From: Bondarzewia mesenterica
Lineage: Eukaryota > Basidiomycota > Agaricomycetes > Russulales > Bondarzewiaceae
Assembly (NCBI GenBank): GCA_004802705.1
Contig: SGPL01000508.1
Span: 1-23,950 of the forward strand
Length of the DNA stretch: 23,950 bases
Direction of reading: 5' to 3'
Of this stretch, positions 1 through 10,126 are shown piece after piece (within the stretch, counting starts at the first letter, position 1; every line of letters starts with the position of its first letter). The notes under the pieces are model-generated. The model had not been told where the DNA came from and did not search any database. It worked only from the letters and a program-made list of their open reading frames with translations. Both the position numbers and the translations under genes were made by a program.

Positions 1-813
1 TGGAATTCACAAGACTTGTAATGAGGTTCAAACTCTTTCAGTGACTCAAAATTGTCCCGATAAGTATGGCAACACTTTTCCAGACATTATCTCGTCCGTC
101 GTTATGATATTCCCCGGTAACGTCGTGACAATTCAGGTGAGGTGTGACAAGTTTCACAAGGCACGGAGACTTTTCCTGATGACTACGGCTGTTGGTTGAA
201 GGCGGCGCAAGACGGCGACTACCTGCGAAACGTTCAACCTCTAAATTCTGGGATTCTGGGTCTCGCAGCCTGCTTACTTTGAATTTTTTTTTCCTTGCTT
301 GTACTTTGCTTATTCACATATAGATCTTTCTGAATCCAGCATTAGAGCACATATAACTTACCTGGTTATATAGGCTACATATGTAGCCCAAACACGTTGA
401 GCAAACCTGCTCGTTTTTTTATCATCACGTCTTGAAGACCTGTCTCATCTTGTCTCATGCGCCCGCACTGGCCCATACTTATCATCATCACGGCGAACCT
501 GGCAAACCTGGCACCACAAACTGCGGACGTTGCAGTCCTGCGCTCAATACTCTACTCATGCTTTATTTGAACCAGCAAAACCTCAGTTCCGAGCCAGATC
601 CGCAGACGGGCATCGTTGACGATTTCGGAGACGACGACGATTCGACACGCTGCTTCAAAAGGACGAGGCTTACGTTGCCCCTCCAGTGTAAGTGCGAATC
701 AGACAAAAAAGATAAAGTTACACACCGTACAGATGTCATCACTCAACCACTCTTCACCTTATTCCGTGATGGAGAAACTTCAGTTGACGCCTCGACTTCT
801 TTGCGGCGCATCG
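1..813. other. No gene recognised; downstream flank of kinase pseudogene
   Basis: I see no supported gene here. The plus-strand reading frames from 432 to 1119 overlap the antisense kinase remnant and show no family features. Visible structure includes a perfect 16-nt palindrome at 373-388, and a short stem (gagca/tgctc) followed by a T tract at about 398-420. The kinase C-lobe that should follow the minus-strand pseudogene, with its HRD-type catalytic loop, was not found here in any frame I read. Confidence 0.5.
373..388. repeat. Perfect 16-nt palindrome
   Basis: The sequence ggctacatatgtagcc equals its own reverse complement. It sits in AT-rich sequence just after a TATA-like stretch (gttatata). 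It could be a dimeric protein-binding site or chance; nothing nearby assigns it to a gene. Confidence 0.6.
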
Positions 814-1867
814 TCAAGCGTGATCGGGCAACCCTCCGACAAGAACGTCTCCGTGACACTCGACGGTGGGAAGGCAATCCTTCAAACGCGCTGGGGCAGA
901 CTTTCGCAATACCTCCACGATGTGTCCCTCTCGTGTTCTGTCGTGGTCAATACACACATCCTTGAGTGCAGCCGGTTCTCCGACTTCCTTGCCATCGACC
1001 AATTCACCGCCTTCCACACTCAGGTTCCTTCCCGCATAACGCATCGCACCAATGCCAGACAGAATCTCCTTCGTTCGTACGCCGTCTCCATCCCATCACA
1101 AGCCGGTCGAATCGTGTAATCGTATTGGATTTTCTCATCGATATTGCGAGTGGCGATGGTGGGGTCCCAACCGACTTGCACTTCATCAGCGTACGTCATT
1201 GACAAGAAAAAATGAACGACGAATTTGTGATCTTGTGGATGTCAATGAGGATGTCGGCCAGAGATGGACGGATGCGAAAACATCACGACGACTGAACCAT
1301 AGCTTCATGTTCATGTTCTCTTCGTGAAACCCAACGCGAACCTGCAACGTGGGTCCTCTCGCATAGTCCGATTCGTACTCCACAAAGATTTCTCCATGTT
1401 CTGCGGGCGAAGGTCAGCTACACGTACTAGTAATCGTAAGAAATTGGACTACCACATCCTGTCTGTCGTCGGGAACGGAATCTCCCTTCCTGTATTTGGC
1501 AGATGGCCTCTCTGCACGAGTGGTCGGAACGTAATCTCCTTGGTAATTCTCGAAAAAGTGGGGTCTGAAGGGAAGCCTTCCCAGCGACAGTTCGGAATAG
1601 TGGCAGGTGTGGTACCTATTTTGGGATTTCTTAGAATATTGGTTACACCAGGACCGCGAAGTTCTGGTTGGAGTGGTGGCAAATATGCTCAATAAAAAAT
1701 CGGACGGCCACTTGAGGGACGGGATCTCCCAGATCGTCGACGACAGCTTGGCGGCCTTCAGACAAATTACCATGGACGCTTCTCGCAGTAAGAGAATGCT
1801 TTGCGACATAGGGAGTATCGTTATTAGTAAGATGTGTATGAGGGGCATGAGTGTTAGGTCGTAGCAT
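814..1867 (-). pseudogene. FunK1-type fungal protein kinase, frameshifted and 3'-truncated
   Basis: The minus strand, read in several frames, gives the ordered landmarks of FunK1-type fungal kinases. From a Met at 1867 there is AVVDDLGDPVPQVAVRFFIEH, then LPPLQPELRG in another frame, then a WEGFP segment, then VGFHEENMNMKLWFSRRDV (near 1330), then DEVQVGWDPTI (near 1180), then RTKEILSGIGAM (near 1070), then ALKDVCIDHDRTREG and HGDVLV (960-840). Each step needs a change of frame, at about 1690, 1290, 1203 and 1090, and probably an intron ending near 1401. The copy stops before the activation region, so no HRD or DFG-like motif is present. I infer a dead kinase copy. Family recognition is from memory of conserved motifs, not from a search. 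Confidence 0.75.
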
Positions 1868-2608
1868 ACCGAAAGACACATTTGTTGCTCTGAACTTGAC
1901 GATACAGATTCATTTATATCTGGTCTACCCATGGCACAATTGCGTCCTGCGTCCAGTATTGACTGCTTTTGTTGTTGAAGAAATGATTTTGGAGGCGAGC
2001 ATCACAGACGAAGATTCGATGTCAAAGCTTCAAGGGTGAGAATGTTGAAAGTTTCATTGAATTTCATTGAAAGAGGGCTTGGTGACAGTGGCACCAAGAG
2101 ATACCATTATGTCAGCTGGTGGTTCATGTCGACGAGTCGTCAAGGATAAATATGAGAGTGGAACTTACCCTGAAGTCTTTCATCAACGCACTCGCAGCAT
2201 CAGGCATTTCCCCGAATGAGACAAGACTCAGCCTGTGACTTTTATTGGAATGGCTCTGATGTCGGACAAAAATTATACGTCAGTAAAAGCAAATGATTCG
2301 TACAACAAGAAAGGATCAATACTAGTCGTACCGGTCCGATGCACGCAGCCGATGGCGACTGCACCACAGAACACACCCCACTTCCCAAAGCTGCAAAGAA
2401 AACGCGAATACGTAAGAGAAAAAAAAGGTTCCGTTGGCAGCTGTGAGGATGGCCATTGTGAGACGAAAGGCGATTGTGCCGCTGTCCTGGCTCGCAAGAG
2501 TCATTGGCGCGTAGCATAGGCTAAACGTTTGTGCCATCGAATGATGAGGATGGGCAGACTCCAATTCGTAGAGGATTCTTCTCATTCGGGGATGATGCAT
2601 ACCGCAGC
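1868..2608. other. Intergenic region between kinase pseudogene and zinc-finger gene
   Basis: No gene is supported. Overlapping short frames on both strands at 2235-2600 lack family features. A perfect tandem 10-bp repeat (tttcattgaa twice) lies at 2052-2071. The last part serves as the upstream region of the zinc-finger gene. Confidence 0.5.
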
Positions 2609-2615
2609 TATATAG
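2609..2615 (+). promoter_or_regulatory. TATA box for the zinc-finger gene
   Basis: The sequence tatatag lies about 97 bases upstream of the ATG at 2712, a sensible distance for a fungal promoter with a short 5' leader. Assignment rests on position and motif only. Confidence 0.45.
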
Positions 2616-2711
2616 ACTGAAAAACCGCGTCAGAGGGAAAGAACCAACAAGACAAAACTAGCCTGCGAACTGGAACACACCCGCGTCCACTGTTTGTTTC
2701 GCATTCTTACG

Positions 2712-3941
2712 ATGATTTCGTACAACTTGAATGAGCCATTTCCGTCGTCGTCGTGCGACGGGCTCCAGTTGCCACCCGGATTTTTCAATGGCGGAGTCCA
2801 AGAGGCGCCACCAGAACTCGACCATCTTGGAGAGGAATTTCCGCCGCTGTCAGCTCTAATGTGCTCGGACAATATCGGGCTATCTCAGAGTTTTCTGACG
2901 GTAAGTATGCTCTGTTCACACAGAAAAGATGACACACCACTCACCTTCATCGCCTCTGCCTCAGGATGCAATACGTTCGTCGGGGGGTACCTTCACCCCT
3001 CATACCAACCGCCTCTCTCTTCGCACCAATATTCCCCGCGAGCACTTTACCCATACCATGCTCTCCCCGACTACGATCACCTTCCAATCACCGCCGACAT
3101 TGCCAACCACGTTTCCTACGATTTTTCACCGCAATGTAGGAATTGGTCTGATTTGCAGTCGGAGTCCATGACATCAATCTCGCACCAAGCTTCGTCTTCA
3201 GGCCCTGCCCATCTGAGCCTTGGCATGTCGGGTACTTTATTCGCATCATCGTTCCTTCAAATACTGCTCGAATCAAACCTGGACACATCACCCGCACCTC
3301 GGACACACGAATGGTACCTGCGGGTGCCCCACCCGGCTCATGACCCTGACCAGTGGGGCTCCAATTTGCCACCTTTCAGATCATCATCTTCTACTCCGCC
3401 TGGGACAGTAGACGACGTCCAGGACGGTCTGTTTCACGATACGAACAGCTCAAGCCTCCAATCTGAGACTCGACAGGGGGACATGCATGCCCTCCGAAAC
3501 ATGATCCATAAATCAAAGGTGCACGAAAACGAGGATTCGCCCGCACACGCATCATCCTTCGACAATGTACAGACTTCAGATGAAGGGCCTGCGGCTCAAC
3601 GGCCTGTCAGAAAACGAAAGACCAGGGTGATGGCAAGTAGATCGAGGGAGCGTAAGAGGAAGAGGGCAAAGAACGAGAGGACGGAATGGTTCTGTGACGA
3701 TTCAAGGTGCAGGAAGAACGGCGCACCGAGGTATTTCGGCACGAAGGACGAACTGGGAAGACACCTGAGATTTACAAAGGTGCATGCATTACCTGATGCT
3801 TCCTTCCCATGCGGATATTGCGAGGTTGTTCTTACTCGTAAGGACGCATGGGGGAAGCACCAGAGACGCAAGCATCCTGGGATGGTGGTCACATCAGATG
3901 AAAAATTTGATGGGAGCACGGAACCATCGGTATTGTATTGA
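2712..3941 (+). CDS. C2H2 zinc-finger protein, putative transcription factor
   Basis: The 409-residue open frame starts at the ATG at 2712; the frame is open a little further upstream but without an ATG. The N-terminal two thirds is rich in Ser, Pro and His and looks disordered. A basic stretch at about residues 300-321 (RKRKTR and RERKRKRAK) is a likely nuclear localisation signal. Two zinc fingers follow: a degenerate one at about 328-358 (C-x4-C-x17-H-x6-H) and a canonical one at about 367-388 (C-x2-C-x12-H-x4-H). The likely role is sequence-specific DNA binding in the nucleus; targets are unknown. A good donor (gtaagt at 2901) and an acceptor at 2964 exist inside the frame. Removing 2901-2964 shifts frame, whereas 2905-2964 (60 nt) would keep it, so the gene may carry an optional intron. 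It has no obvious link to its neighbours. Confidence 0.75.
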   Translation: MISYNLNEPFPSSSCDGLQLPPGFFNGGVQEAPPELDHLGEEFPPLSALMCSDNIGLSQSFLTVSMLCSHRKDDTPLTFIASASGCNTFVGGYLHPSYQPPLSSHQYSPRALYPYHALPDYDHLPITADIANHVSYDFSPQCRNWSDLQSESMTSISHQASSSGPAHLSLGMSGTLFASSFLQILLESNLDTSPAPRTHEWYLRVPHPAHDPDQWGSNLPPFRSSSSTPPGTVDDVQDGLFHDTNSSSLQSETRQGDMHALRNMIHKSKVHENEDSPAHASSFDNVQTSDEGPAAQRPVRKRKTRVMASRSRERKRKRAKNERTEWFCDDSRCRKNGAPRYFGTKDELGRHLRFTKVHALPDASFPCGYCEVVLTRKDAWGKHQRRKHPGMVVTSDEKFDGSTEPSVLY

Positions 3942-6130
3942 TGAGGGAGAAGACGAGGTGGATGGTATTCTTCTCAGTCATAAAAGTACGCACCTTTCCC
4001 GTCGCATTCTCTTCATTTGTCCCACATGTTCCCCCCTGCCGGCGCTGTGCTCGTCATACGATGACCGATTTCATGCACCTTCGTCTATGCTCATTCTTTC
4101 ATGTCTCAGGCTCAACCCCTGCATACAATGATAGACCTTGCAGGTCAGCCGACCTTCATCGTCCAACTCCCCCACCACTTTCTACCTGAGGCAACCACAT
4201 CGCCGCGGCGTACGCTCCTTCCTGTAGTCGGAGTGAACCATAGAAAGCTTGAGTAGAGATGTCAACAGATGTAGATGGGCGAACATGCAGCGGGGGTACA
4301 GTTTGCTTCAGCGTGCGCTGTCAGATCAGAGTCCAAGAGTCGACCTGTCACCTGAGTCGACCTGATGAAAGAGTCTGATGTAATCGCTTCTTGAAGTCTG
4401 CGAAGCGCTATGGTCAACAATGACAGTCATCCTTACTTATCACAGCCTTTTGTATTCATTGGCAGTATCCTCAATGTTCTCTCTCTCTTCATGTGCTCGG
4501 CCGCTTGGAAACTTCGCTTTCTTGGTGAGGCATCTTGACCAGTTTCGACCATGTTTGGAAGGCGATCTCGTGGACCTCCCTTACCAGACAGCGGCGGCTC
4601 ACAACACTTCGTTTGCGCTGAAAGTGCACAGATACCTGCAGATGCGTACTTCCGTTGGCACAGGTCAGTATCTCTCGCTGGGAGACGTTAACGCCCCGCT
4701 GCACCATCCTCCCCGTAATTCATCCACTGACACCCCGATCTCACAACTGATTGCTTTATGCAAAGTTAAATCTGTGAGTATTTTGAAAGACTCACCCCGG
4801 CGATATCGACTTGGTCTTACACTCTTCAAGTTCATCACGGGGTACATTAGGACCGCTTGGATCCTTATACTGAGCGTTTCGGATTTTCCAGGCATCGTCC
4901 ATGAGCACGACGATCTCGAAGATGGCGAGATCTGGCGAGATTAAGGAGGATGACGGCGAGTGCAGAGAAAAATCCGACATTGGTGAGCTGGTTTTGAGAA
5001 AGGAGGTAGATTGACCATCCCCGCGTTCACCTCAGCGGATTATTAGTCGCACGACTGAATACCGATACCATCCGTCCAAACTTGAAGATGATTCCGATTC
5101 ACACCATGCAAGTGGGTGTGATCCCTCACGCACACAAATCGCCTCCTCCCTCAGCGGATGGCGAAAGCACATTGTCCACCCTCCGAATCTGTAACTGAGT
5201 GTGGGGAGGACTTCGCAGAACGGAGTTCTACCCTACAGCATTTGCCATGTTCAGCCTTGGAGCTTTCGGATAGAGGTAGGAAAAACGGGTAAGATCGTTG
5301 AAAGAAGCTAAGTGCTACATCCTAAAGAAGGTCAGATAATTATAGCTGTGCGCAGCCATAATGCCGTCTGCCAATCTGGCATTGTTTTCCACCGAACAAA
5401 GTACAATACATTTCTTCGGTGAAGGATATGCACTAGAACGTCAGTATTGTCTAGCAACTGACGCTTCCCATATCAATGCGAGGCGGACCAAGGTAGTGCG
5501 TGGACATATCTTCCCCCGCCGTCCCATCATGTGCAGGAAATTGTACTTGCGTCAAGTCACCCGTACTTCTGGCTGGTAGCAGCGTCCGGCTTATCGTACA
5601 GGTGCGAGAATGCGATGACGCGACGTCGACGACGATTTCAGACCTGACCTATCTAAGCCGATAACTGCAGATGATAGCCGAAATCCCGTGAACATTGATT
5701 GTAGGTCAGTACGCGCACACATTGCTCCGTCCACCGTGTACCTGCAAACACACAGGCTATGGCCGCTGCTTGGTAAGTCTACACTTTGCTGAATATTTCC
5801 TCAGTCTCTGCCTTCGACGATAGGGTCCATTCCCCTCCGCTTCCCTTTCCACTGATTGGTTTGTCGCGGCTGGCTGCTCTCGACTCTGTACATTATGGCA
5901 CACGTCGTTCGACCGCCTCTATGCTGCCTCTCATTTTATGTGCTCCGATTTTCACTATTTCTCTCTCAACCACCACCGCATGGAAGGTACTATAAACTTC
6001 TCTGTCTCTCACCCACTGGCTGGCTTTCTCAGATATGGGACGACTTATTTGTTTCTAGATAATGGCTCAGAGAGCTTCTAATCGGCTAGTGCTTTGACCT
6101 CTGGAATGCCAGGAAAAGCTTGTTGTTTAC
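3942..6130. other. Long stretch without a supported gene
   Basis: Several frames of 60 to 174 codons occur on both strands. The longest is plus 4420-4944, and a minus-strand frame begins at 4980 (MSDFSLHSPSS) and ends at a possible gtgagt donor at 4796. None shows motifs I recognise and no consistent splice chain emerges. A direct repeat gagtcgacctg occurs twice near 4337-4363. A spliced lineage-specific gene cannot be excluded. Confidence 0.4.
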
Positions 6131-6863
6131 TTTTCCATCAGAGGAGTAATGCAGTGAGATTCTTTTCCAGGTGATATAATAGAGTAGGGTTCCCACGCTT
6201 AGGACAGGTTCATCAAACGACGACTCGGAAAGGACTATCGGGCGTAGCACTAATCGAAACCGATTCCTGGCCATCGGAGTCAACCACTTTCCGGTCACCA
6301 GAATCACAGAAAATGAGGAATACATACCTGAAATTCAACCGCCCTTCCGCCGGGAATATCAAGCCATGAATCCGCCGGAACCATGTCACATGCTATTTGA
6401 TTGGCTTAGAGGTTTTAAAGCCCAGCCTAAGCCAACCAAGCAGCATCTGATATGTGATCACTATGATTCTTTTTGATTCATGGCTTGGTGTCCGCGGTGT
6501 CCCCTCGCGCATGCACTTTCTCACCTCTCTTGGTGAATTATGGCGATCAGAGATGCGCTCACGTGAACAGGACAATGGTTCCATGCAGCGATAGTTGGTT
6601 CTGTGAGTTGTGGACGGTCCTAGGATACTGTACCAATTCGACCGATTCGAAAACCTCGTGAAGCGTGCCGGGTTTGTCAATTCGTAGGAAATTCGTCATA
6701 TGAATATTGTGATTGCAAAGACTGCCGCAATGCTCATCATCGGCACCCACGGCTCACGAAAATGGCACAAGGTCGCAATCCAAATGATGAGGAGTCAGTA
6801 TTCGAAGTTCTACACCAACAGAACATCCAAAGCATTACATATCTGAGCTGTCGACCCACTCGC
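6131..6863. other. Repeat portion downstream of flavin-reductase gene, no supported gene
   Basis: Open frames here (minus 6086-6325, 6393-6680 and 6559-6750) are not preserved consistently in copy 2, where small indels and stops change them. I therefore treat the region as non-coding 3' flank, possibly with decayed gene fragments. Confidence 0.45.
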
Positions 6864-7981
6864 TCACTTGGTTGCCTCCTGCAGCTTCTCTCCCTCCTGC
6901 GACCATGATGGTCTAGCCAAACGGAACCCGTCTCCTAAGCGTGAATACGTGGTGTCCCCCAGTCTGCTGACAGGTTTGAGACGTGCAGGATCAACGGTCC
7001 CATTCTCCGTAAGTACGTCCTTGCGGACATGAACGTATTTTACGAGACCAAGAATCAGCGTAGTGGCCGTTTGGCCTGTAGCAGGGTGCACCACGTCGAT
7101 CGCTTCGAATAACTGGGCAGAGGCATTTATCGTCAGCAAGAAAAAATATAACCACGGTTGATATATACATACCTCGCACTCCATGATGAATGCGCTCTCC
7201 TTGACGCAAGCAGGCTTGACATGGATCTATAGTAATCAAGTAAAAGCATGGTAAGTTCGTGTCGTCGGCCGTGATGAGTCCAGACTAACTTACGCTCGAC
7301 TTCTTTGTCAACCCGCTAGCAGGCCACTCGCTGACCTCTTCCGGAGCGTCGATGGAACAGACGTTCGAGTATTCTACAAAGGCTTCACTGATAATGCTGA
7401 CTGTGAAGCCTTTTGTAGCTTTGATGTTATTCGCAGTATCCTTTATGCGGGTGGGGCCATTCGTGCAGGATATCGATATGACTGGAGGGTTGGCAGAGAC
7501 CTATTACTCGAAAGTCAGAGACATCAGATGCACGGAAGGGGCCACTCTACGCATCATGGCACATACCTGATTGAACCAACTGCGATCACAAATAGGATTG
7601 ATTAGCACTCACGACAGCGAGGTTGCGAAGCATGATGGCAACTACCTGAAAGGTGCAAGGTTCTCAATCCCGGTGGCGGACACAGTGGAGACGAATGCAA
7701 TAGGTCTCGGCACGATACCGCTTATCATGAGCGCGTACAGCTTCCTGTCATCGTCAGAAACGGTCAGACATTCAGCTCTAGAGATGAATAGCCTACATTG
7801 CTTACATGGGATTCTCAGATCCGGCATCAACAACCTTCCACCCATCACTTTCCCCCAAAAGCCATTCTTTTCCTTGGAAATTTGCATCTACCCTCTGCCC
7901 GTAAGTCCATGCGCTGTCCGGAGGAGCGGTGTGCTTAAAAGCCGCCTGCTCGTCGAAATGTGGAAGTTCATGGGAGGACAT
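6864..7981 (-). CDS. Flavin reductase-like (FMN-binding split barrel) protein, copy 1
   Basis: Six exons on the minus strand join without a stop into 265 residues: 7806-7981, 7646-7744, 7567-7579, 7294-7500, 7173-7226 and 6864-7112. All introns are GT-AG and 60 to 67 nt long; exon 3 is only 13 nt. The start is the ATG at 7981, which opens a conserved N-terminus (LPHFDEQ). Diagnostic stretches are MISGIVPRPIAFVSTVS with NLAPFSWFN (about residues 65-95), IKDTANNI, VHPATGQTATTLILGLVKYVHVRKDVL (shown as two blocks, about 191-215) and RLGDTTYSRLGDGFRL. These mark the flavin reductase-like domain (DIM6/NTAB type), which binds FMN in a split beta-barrel, probably cytosolic. The substrate is unknown. 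A near-identical intact gene lies in the second repeat copy. Confidence 0.88.
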
Positions 7982-8257
7982 AGATGAGAGGAAGTTGAGT
8001 GAACGTTTGAGATGGTGTTCGTGAGATGGGTCCTCAGGCTCAAGATATAGAACCTTGGGCTCGTGGAACGCCTCGGGATGCGGCAATTTAGCGGAAGCTA
8101 TTGTCCCAGTGAGGCAAGACGCGGATGACGGAGCAATGACCCTCTGATGAAGAAAACTGAGTAAGCGCACACGTACACATAGCGGTTTTCAGCGCCCGAA
8201 CATGCCCGGTATCCCAGACCCATCGATTCATCCACTATCAGGCCAATAGGCGATGCA

Positions 8258-8269
8258 GCTATGCATAGC
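8258..8269. repeat. 12-nt palindrome upstream of flavin-reductase copy 1
   Basis: gctatgcatagc is self-complementary and lies about 280 bases upstream of the flavin-reductase ATG. It is conserved at 23404-23415 and extended to 18 nt in the inverted fragment at 14785-14802. Confidence 0.6.
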
Positions 8270-8284
8270 GCACATATGCATCAT

Positions 8285-8718
8285 TCAGTGAATCGCAGAC
8301 TCTCCGACGTCTTCATCTGCTCGTCTAGTCCAAGGTTCTCCCGTTGAGTAGGTAAGATTCTTTTGAGAAAAAGAGGCCAAACACGCACCAGACATCATGC
8401 CATCACGCCGATCAAACTGGTATGAATTTCCCGGATAACAGCAGCCCTCAAAAGTGTCGAATGGATCCGCCGTGCGCATGATCCCCAATCCTTCATGGTG
8501 TTGCTGCGTCCAAATCAATCAATTCAACAAGCTATGCAACTGTGATGATGTACCTCGGGCATCTCTGAGAAATATCTGAGACTGCGGATGAAGAGGGTCT
8601 CCGTCAGAGGCTGTATCTCAGCGGCACTGCGAGATGAGCAAACAAGACCGGCACCTCCCGGCACCAGGCCGCCCTGCAGGTTGCCAAACACCGTGACGAA
8701 TACTGATTTCGCATACAT
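8285..8718 (-). other. Possible two-exon small gene upstream of flavin reductase, unidentified
   Basis: A frame starting at the ATG at 8718 (MYAKSVFVTVFGNLQGG) could splice at a GTACAT donor (about 8551) to a GCAG acceptor about 50 nt on, continuing with HHEGLGIMRTADPFDTF to a stop at 8285. I do not recognise the product. In the second repeat copy a 2-nt difference (gggtccgtc against gggtctccgtc) breaks the first frame. Either one copy is dead or the frame is not coding. Confidence 0.2.
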
Positions 8719-8808
8719 ACTTCGTCAAATCTGTATCTTATTTTTCTTGCTCTCTCAACCGATTCGTTCTGATAGCAGACGTCCGTAATGACTTGTGGAC
8801 AACACAAA

Positions 8809-9764
8809 TGCGCCGCAACTGGTCTTCATCCGTCACTTAGTCTCTCAGCTTTGCTCTTCTCGAGTCGCAGACCCAGCATACTCTTAACTTGCTGATCCCG
8901 AGTTGATCGAGGAACTTGATATTCGCTCGTCCACAGCCAATCCACAACCGTACCTCGGTTGAACAAAACACTTTATGATCGTATGGACGCTTTAAAGGCC
9001 GTCTTGGCGCGGAGCTTTACACTGGACGTCGCTTGACGACGTGTCTGAGCTCAAGCGCTGCCGTTCCTTGCCATTCTTCCATCTTGTAGGATGACTTTAG
9101 TTTGGATAGTAATGCGGGTGTATGATTTGGGTGTGACTGGTCCTCGCATCCATCGTACCCCTCTCTGCGTGCCCTGAATACACGATGCTGAACCTACCTG
9201 CCCCAATCTCCCCGATCTCCATCATTGCTCGAGCTCATCTTTCTCAGTGGCAACTATCGTAACACCAAAAATCGACGGATTCCTTGAGTCTGGATGTCAG
9301 CGGGACGGTAGCGGGGGGGAGAGTAGTGGGAAATGAAAATGGGGGGTTTTTTTTTTCAGCTTCGACGGCGGACGATTCAGATATCGGAGATGGACATTCG
9401 GTCGGTGGTCCTGGAGCGAGATCACTGTAGCAAGTACATGGCCGAGGATTATGGTAAAAACCGACCGTAGCAAACGAAAAGGGCTTTAATGTCGGGGTCT
9501 TACTGGCAGAAGCCGTGTCTTGTCGGTCTGCAGGGTCTCAGTAGCTTCGGGGTCGCATATGAAAGGCGGGTAAGTTATCGTACTCATCCACTCGAACGAA
9601 ACATACGATTGTGACCATCAGCAAATTATCCTAATACATGATTGCGCTCCATTGAAAAAAGCTGTAAAGTCTTGTAAGCGGTCGACGATTGTGGCACGCG
9701 GACACAGAACGCACTGATGAAATAAAATCCTATTGCAATATGTGAAGTGTATTGTCTTGCCTCC
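8809..9764. other. Stretch without a supported gene
   Basis: No frame above about 60 codons carries recognisable features. A purine run followed by a T10 tract lies at about 9315-9357. From about 9660 the sequence shows weak, patchy similarity to 15185-15300, suggesting that the duplicated unit once began further left than the clear edge at 9765. Confidence 0.4.
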
Positions 9765-10126
9765 GGTGTCCCGTTGTTATGCTGACTCTCAAGGGTGTTG
9801 AGTCGGGCTGTGTCGGCGATACAAGCCTTACAACAAGACGTACTGGTGTAGCTAGAGCGGATACTTGATATCTTTTCTATTAAGCCATGTCGTGAGATGC
9901 GGAGCACGGTTTCGAACCATCATTTGAGTAAAACACAACATGCATTTCTCGGGGATGTACATGAAAGCTTGAGAAATCTTGGAAAATATTGAAGTTGGAA
10001 TCGAGTCTTTGATCTCATAATGTGACAGAACAGGGAGAGAATGCGTAAACAGTAAAATGTACTGGGCTAGTTCTCCTCTTCCTCTAGCCTCTCCTCTGTA
10101 TCACCCTCTTCCTCTTCCTACAGCTC

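Larger units (their letters stand above)
6131..8808. repeat. 2.7 kb direct repeat, copy 1
   Basis: This stretch reappears in the same orientation at 21273-23950, with scattered substitutions and small indels. Similarity begins abruptly at ttttccat and is still running when copy 2 reaches the window edge, so the true right end is not visible. The repeat includes an intact flavin-reductase-like gene, about 730 bases downstream of it and about 830 bases upstream of it. No terminal inverted repeats, LTR-type ends or target-site duplications were seen at the left boundary. It is best read as a segmental duplication. Confidence 0.9.

Noticed and set aside
398..420. Stem followed by a T tract resembling a bacterial intrinsic terminator
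   Set aside because: The window is eukaryotic and no RNA gene is visible just upstream, so chance is more likely.
432..1119. Overlapping plus-strand open frames with a possible gtaagt intron near 690
   Set aside because: The opposite strand carries the FunK1 kinase motifs over 814-1119, and the plus frames show no family features.
7352..7987. Plus-strand open frames at 7352-7570 and 7571-7987 (and their copies at 22496-22900)
   Set aside because: They are antisense to flavin-reductase exons 1 to 4, whose spliced product matches a known family.
9626..9907. Minus-strand 93-codon frame downstream of gene A
   Set aside because: It straddles the edge of the duplicated unit, its frame is not kept in the matching sequence of unit B, and it has no recognisable motif.
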